DNA from: a virus
Strand: one strand, 5' to 3'
Length of the DNA: 21,867 nucleotides
IMG/VR virus record: IMGVR_UViG_3300035069_000169
Location: 1-21,867 of that record
The notes under the pieces are model-generated. The model did not search any database, was not told the origin of the DNA, and was given only the letters and a program-made list of their open reading frames with translations. A program made the position numbers and the translations under genes. This document shows positions 21,131 to 21,867 of the stretch, piece by piece (the stretch's first letter is position 1; each line of letters opens with the position of its first letter).

Positions 21131-21435
21131 TTGTCATAATCAACAGAGAATGATGTAGTTCCATCATTAAGGGCCTGCGCTCGGGCAGTTTTGTCATTGA
21201 AGTGAAGAAGTAAAACAGCATAATGACATACTTTAATAATGTCCTTACGTGCTGAACCTTTTCTATCATAACGTGAAGCGTATTTCAATATATTCGATCT
21301 ACAGAACGCTTCGGCATCACCAACAGCATCAATGAGATCCAAAGTCTGAACCCCACCTGAGCTGTAGTGACCACTGTAAGTCGAACTTATATAATCTTGA
21401 ACTTCATTTAGAAGTTTATCCTCATTATACTTCAT
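21127..21435 (-). CDS. DUF3310 protein, related to T7 gp1.7 nucleotide kinase
   Basis: The 102-residue product contains SGHYSSGGVQTLDLIDAVGD and AFCRSNILKYASRYDRKGSA RKDIIKVCHYA, the HY..gg.e.iD ... f..gN.lKY..R...Kg...Dl.Ka..Y pattern of DUF3310. T7 gp1.7 of this family phosphorylates dGMP and dTMP, so a nucleotide-related role is plausible, but no kinase residues can be assigned here. It is the first gene after the strong promoter at 21461-21489 and is coupled to the clamp gene. Confidence 0.82.
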   Translation of the reverse strand: MKYNEDKLLNEVQDYISSTYSGHYSSGGVQTLDLIDAVGDAEAFCRSNILKYASRYDRKGSARKDIIKVCHYAVLLLHFNDKTARAQALNDGTTSFSVDYDK

Positions 21436-21460
21436 TCAATAATAATTTTAGGATAATTAT

Positions 21461-21489
21461 ATTTTACTATGAAAAGGTCTCGATGTCAA
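21461..21489 (-). promoter_or_regulatory. Sigma70-type promoter of the DUF3310-gp45-gp44-...-regA operon
   Basis: TTGACA (21484-21489), 17 bases, TAAAAT (21461-21466) on the minus strand; the -10 has one mismatch. The -35 lies in the last codons of the cobS-like gene. It would serve eight coupled genes down to regA at 16129. Confidence 0.78.
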
Positions 21490-21867
21490 CAACATCTGTT
21501 TTAGCAGTTGTTTTTTCTTCAGCAACCTCTTCAGGCATTACGATCTTATCGTATAAGTCTAAGAATGATTGTTTTGTTTCTTCATCAAAACGATTTAAGC
21601 AAACTTGAATTGCTTTAGTTTCATTTTTAAAGATAGAGAAAGCACGAACAATATGTGTTAGACGGCGAGTTGAAATAACTTCATCTACACCACCTTCAGC
21701 AAATGTCTTACGAATGATGTCTGCCCACTTAGTAAGATTTCCAATGAAGGTTTCATTTGTTTTACCATTCAACTGAATATCAAGAGCAGTTAGAATCTTT
21801 TGTTCTACTGTTTCGGAGGGATATTCTTGTTCAAAGGTGAGGGCGAATCGTTCGAGGAAGGCTTCAT
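21467..21867 (-). CDS. cobS: CobS-like AAA+ ATPase (N-terminus outside window)
   Basis: The frame stays open to the right edge, so only the C-terminal 132 residues or so are seen; a TTG at 21772 is an internal codon, not the start. The visible part includes AFLERFALTFEQEYPSETVE and TKWADIIRKTFAEGGVDEVI STRRLTHIVRAFSIF, then CLNRFDEETKQSFLDLYDKI. This is the lid and C-terminal region of cyanophage CobS. In bacteria CobS is the AAA+ subunit of aerobic cobaltochelatase in B12 synthesis; in phages it is very common and its true role is unsettled. The Walker motifs are outside the window. The acidic tail ends EKTTAKTDVVDIETFS. Confidence 0.85.
   Translation of the reverse strand, partial: EAFLERFALTFEQEYPSETVEQKILTALDIQLNGKTNETFIGNLTKWADIIRKTFAEGGVDEVISTRRLTHIVRAFSIFKNETKAIQVCLNRFDEETKQSFLDLYDKIVMPEEVAEEKTTAKTDVVDIETFS

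Noticed and set aside
1-21867. CRISPR array, tRNA genes, insertion sequences or integrase sites
   Set aside because: I saw no regularly spaced repeats, no cloverleaf with conserved TTCRANY arm, and no transposase or integrase motifs in the translated frames.

Overview
The window looks like part of the genome of a marine T4-like myovirus, most probably a cyanophage of Prochlorococcus or Synechococcus. The whole stretch is AT-rich and almost fully coding. It carries the T4-type replication set: gp41 helicase, UvsX, gp43 DNA polymerase, RegA, gp62, gp44 and gp45. It also carries genes typical of cyanophages: a MazG-like pyrophosphohydrolase, talC transaldolase, a CobS-like AAA+ protein and hsp20. 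Transcription signals fit the same picture. Six sigma70-type promoters, each with a 17-base spacer, sit in front of early-type units, and three exact T4 late-promoter boxes (TATAAATA) sit in front of late-type units.

Layout. (1) 1-5412, minus strand: a replication operon read as Sm-like small protein, gp43, uvsX, gp41, mazG, mostly with ATGA stop/start overlaps, behind a perfect TTGACA-17-TATAAT promoter. (2) 5396-6645, minus: talC followed by three small genes. (3) 6669-8014, minus: many very small genes, including a late 55-residue unit with its own terminator and an early operon of small membrane or acidic proteins. At 7203-7294 lies a tandem RNA element that matches the glutamine riboswitch (Downstream-peptide/glnA) pattern, placed between a sigma70 promoter and a 34-residue DUF4278-like peptide. 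(4) 7998-10258, plus: five tightly packed genes, most for membrane-anchored proteins of unknown role. (5) 10167-12135, minus: a late unit of exported Ser/Thr-rich proteins with unusual overlaps, a hidden cysteine-rich 47-residue ORF and an ORF without a clear start. (6) 12207-15136, plus: late promoter, leader hairpin, hsp20 and a full-length glycogen phosphorylase. (7) 15158-15701, plus: a small early operon. (8) 15691-21867, minus: a two-segment membrane protein, then (read from the right end) CobS-like, promoter, DUF3310, gp45, gp44, a DruA/DUF4338-like protein, a glycosyltransferase-like protein, a 48-residue protein, gp62 and regA.

How it may work together. The two replication operons supply polymerase, clamp, clamp loader, helicase, recombinase and the RegA translational repressor. 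The metabolic genes point toward nucleotide supply during infection: glycogen phosphorylase would release glucose-1-phosphate from host glycogen, TalC would push carbon through the pentose phosphate pathway, and MazG-like and DUF3310 proteins act on nucleotides. The riboswitch suggests that the phage senses glutamine, that is, host nitrogen status. The most unusual items are the tandem glutamine riboswitch with its mini-protein, the phage glycogen phosphorylase, the DruA-like and glycosyltransferase pair inside the clamp-loader operon, and the overlapping, partly startless exported-protein cluster. All function calls rest on motif recognition by eye; no database search was run.
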